From: Clostridium sp.
GTDB taxonomy: Bacteria; Bacillota; Clostridia; Lachnospirales; Lachnospiraceae
DNA length: 5,733 nucleotides
Assembly (NCBI GenBank): GCA_016302185.1
Contig: JAEDOC010000132.1
Coordinates: 1-5,733 of the forward strand
Direction of reading: 5' to 3'
The notes under the pieces are model-generated. The model saw only the letters and a program-made list of their open reading frames with translations. It was not told the DNA's origin and did not search any database. A program made the translations under genes and the position numbers. Below, piece after piece: positions 5,319-5,733 of this stretch (position 1 is the stretch's first letter; every line of letters starts with the position of its first letter).

Positions 5319-5733
5319 TTAGCGAACCAGCAGCTTGCTGATAGCGAACTGATCCTCCGGAATATCCTTCTTCATATTCAGCGCCTCCTGAATATCGAAA
5401 TCCAGAAATTCGCCGCGCTTATACGCAACCACACGGTTGGTCTTGCCGGCCACCAGAAGCTCCACCGCTTTGGCACCCATAATGGACGCATACACACGGT
5501 CTTTACAGGTCGGTGCTCCGCCTCGCTGCATGTAGCCTAAGATAGTTGCTCTGGTCTCCAGTCCGGTAGCTGCCTCGATTCTGGCTGCCATGGAGGTGGA
5601 ATGACCGATACCTTCCGCATTAATGATGATATGGTGCTTCTTGCCGCGCTTCTTATTCTCAATGATACGATTGATGATCAGCTGCTCATTGCCGTCATAC
5701 CGCTCCGGAAGAAGAATATCCTCTGCTCCGTTT
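5319..5733 (-). CDS. pfkA: ATP-type 6-phosphofructokinase, C-terminal part
   Basis: The enzyme phosphorylates fructose 6-phosphate to fructose 1,6-bisphosphate, the committed step of glycolysis. The last 137 residues are visible and the frame is open to the window edge (first full codon at 5730-5732). The segment begins NGAEDILLPE, continues with KRGKKHHIIINAEG, whose AEG glutamate matches the substrate-binding Glu222 of the E. coli enzyme, then TGLETRATILGYMQRGGAPT. In that last stretch the ETR arginine and the QRGG arginine match Arg243 and Arg252, which bind fructose 6-phosphate across the subunit interface. The residue matching His249 is tyrosine (codon 5532-5534). The typical DRVYASIMGAKAVELL helix follows, and the protein ends ISKLLVR with a TAA. 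The ATP subtype is the likely one, but the nucleotide-deciding residues lie outside the window. It is followed by a hairpin and then by the unknown gene and dus. Confidence 0.93.
   Translation of the reverse strand, partial: NGAEDILLPERYDGNEQLIINRIIENKKRGKKHHIIINAEGIGHSTSMAARIEAATGLETRATILGYMQRGGAPTCKDRVYASIMGAKAVELLVAGKTNRVVAYKRGEFLDFDIQEALNMKKDIPEDQFAISKLLVR

Overview
This window looks like ordinary chromosomal housekeeping DNA from a Gram-positive anaerobe of the class Clostridia, most likely a member of the Lachnospiraceae. The grounds are SigA-type promoters close to the TTGACA/TATAAT consensus, strong Shine-Dalgarno sequences (AAGGAG and its variants), moderately GC-rich genes between AT-rich spacers, and the order pfkA - small conserved protein - dus - greA - lysS, which I recall as typical of that family. 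The family assignment comes from memory and no search was run. All six genes read on the minus strand, so transcription runs from high to low coordinates. No RNA gene, mobile element, CRISPR array or phage gene is visible.

Right part (5733 down to 3861): the 3' portion of a 6-phosphofructokinase gene (5319-5733, cut by the window edge) is followed by a strong hairpin at 5233-5271. Next come a 124-residue protein of unknown function (4839-5213) and a tRNA-dihydrouridine synthase (3861-4835). The last two are separated by only 3 bases and are surely co-transcribed.

Middle part (3860 down to 1546): a perfect-consensus SigA promoter (3759-3787) drives greA (3215-3697, transcript cleavage factor) and lysS (1681-3186, class II lysyl-tRNA synthetase with a TTG start). 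An AT-rich hairpin with T-tracts on both strands (1548-1585) probably ends this transcript.

Left part (1545 down to 1): an AEC-family permease gene (497-1405) has its own good promoter, and three perfect palindromes are clustered in and just upstream of that promoter. A further promoter (426-455) precedes the 5' part of a gene for a probable SseB-like protein (1-371, cut by the window edge).

Glycolysis, tRNA modification, transcript proofreading and tRNA charging form a growth-linked cluster. The permease looks separately regulated. I found no convincing new system. The points most worth a second look are the palindrome cluster before the permease, the hairpin beside the start of the unknown protein, and that protein's tight coupling to dus.
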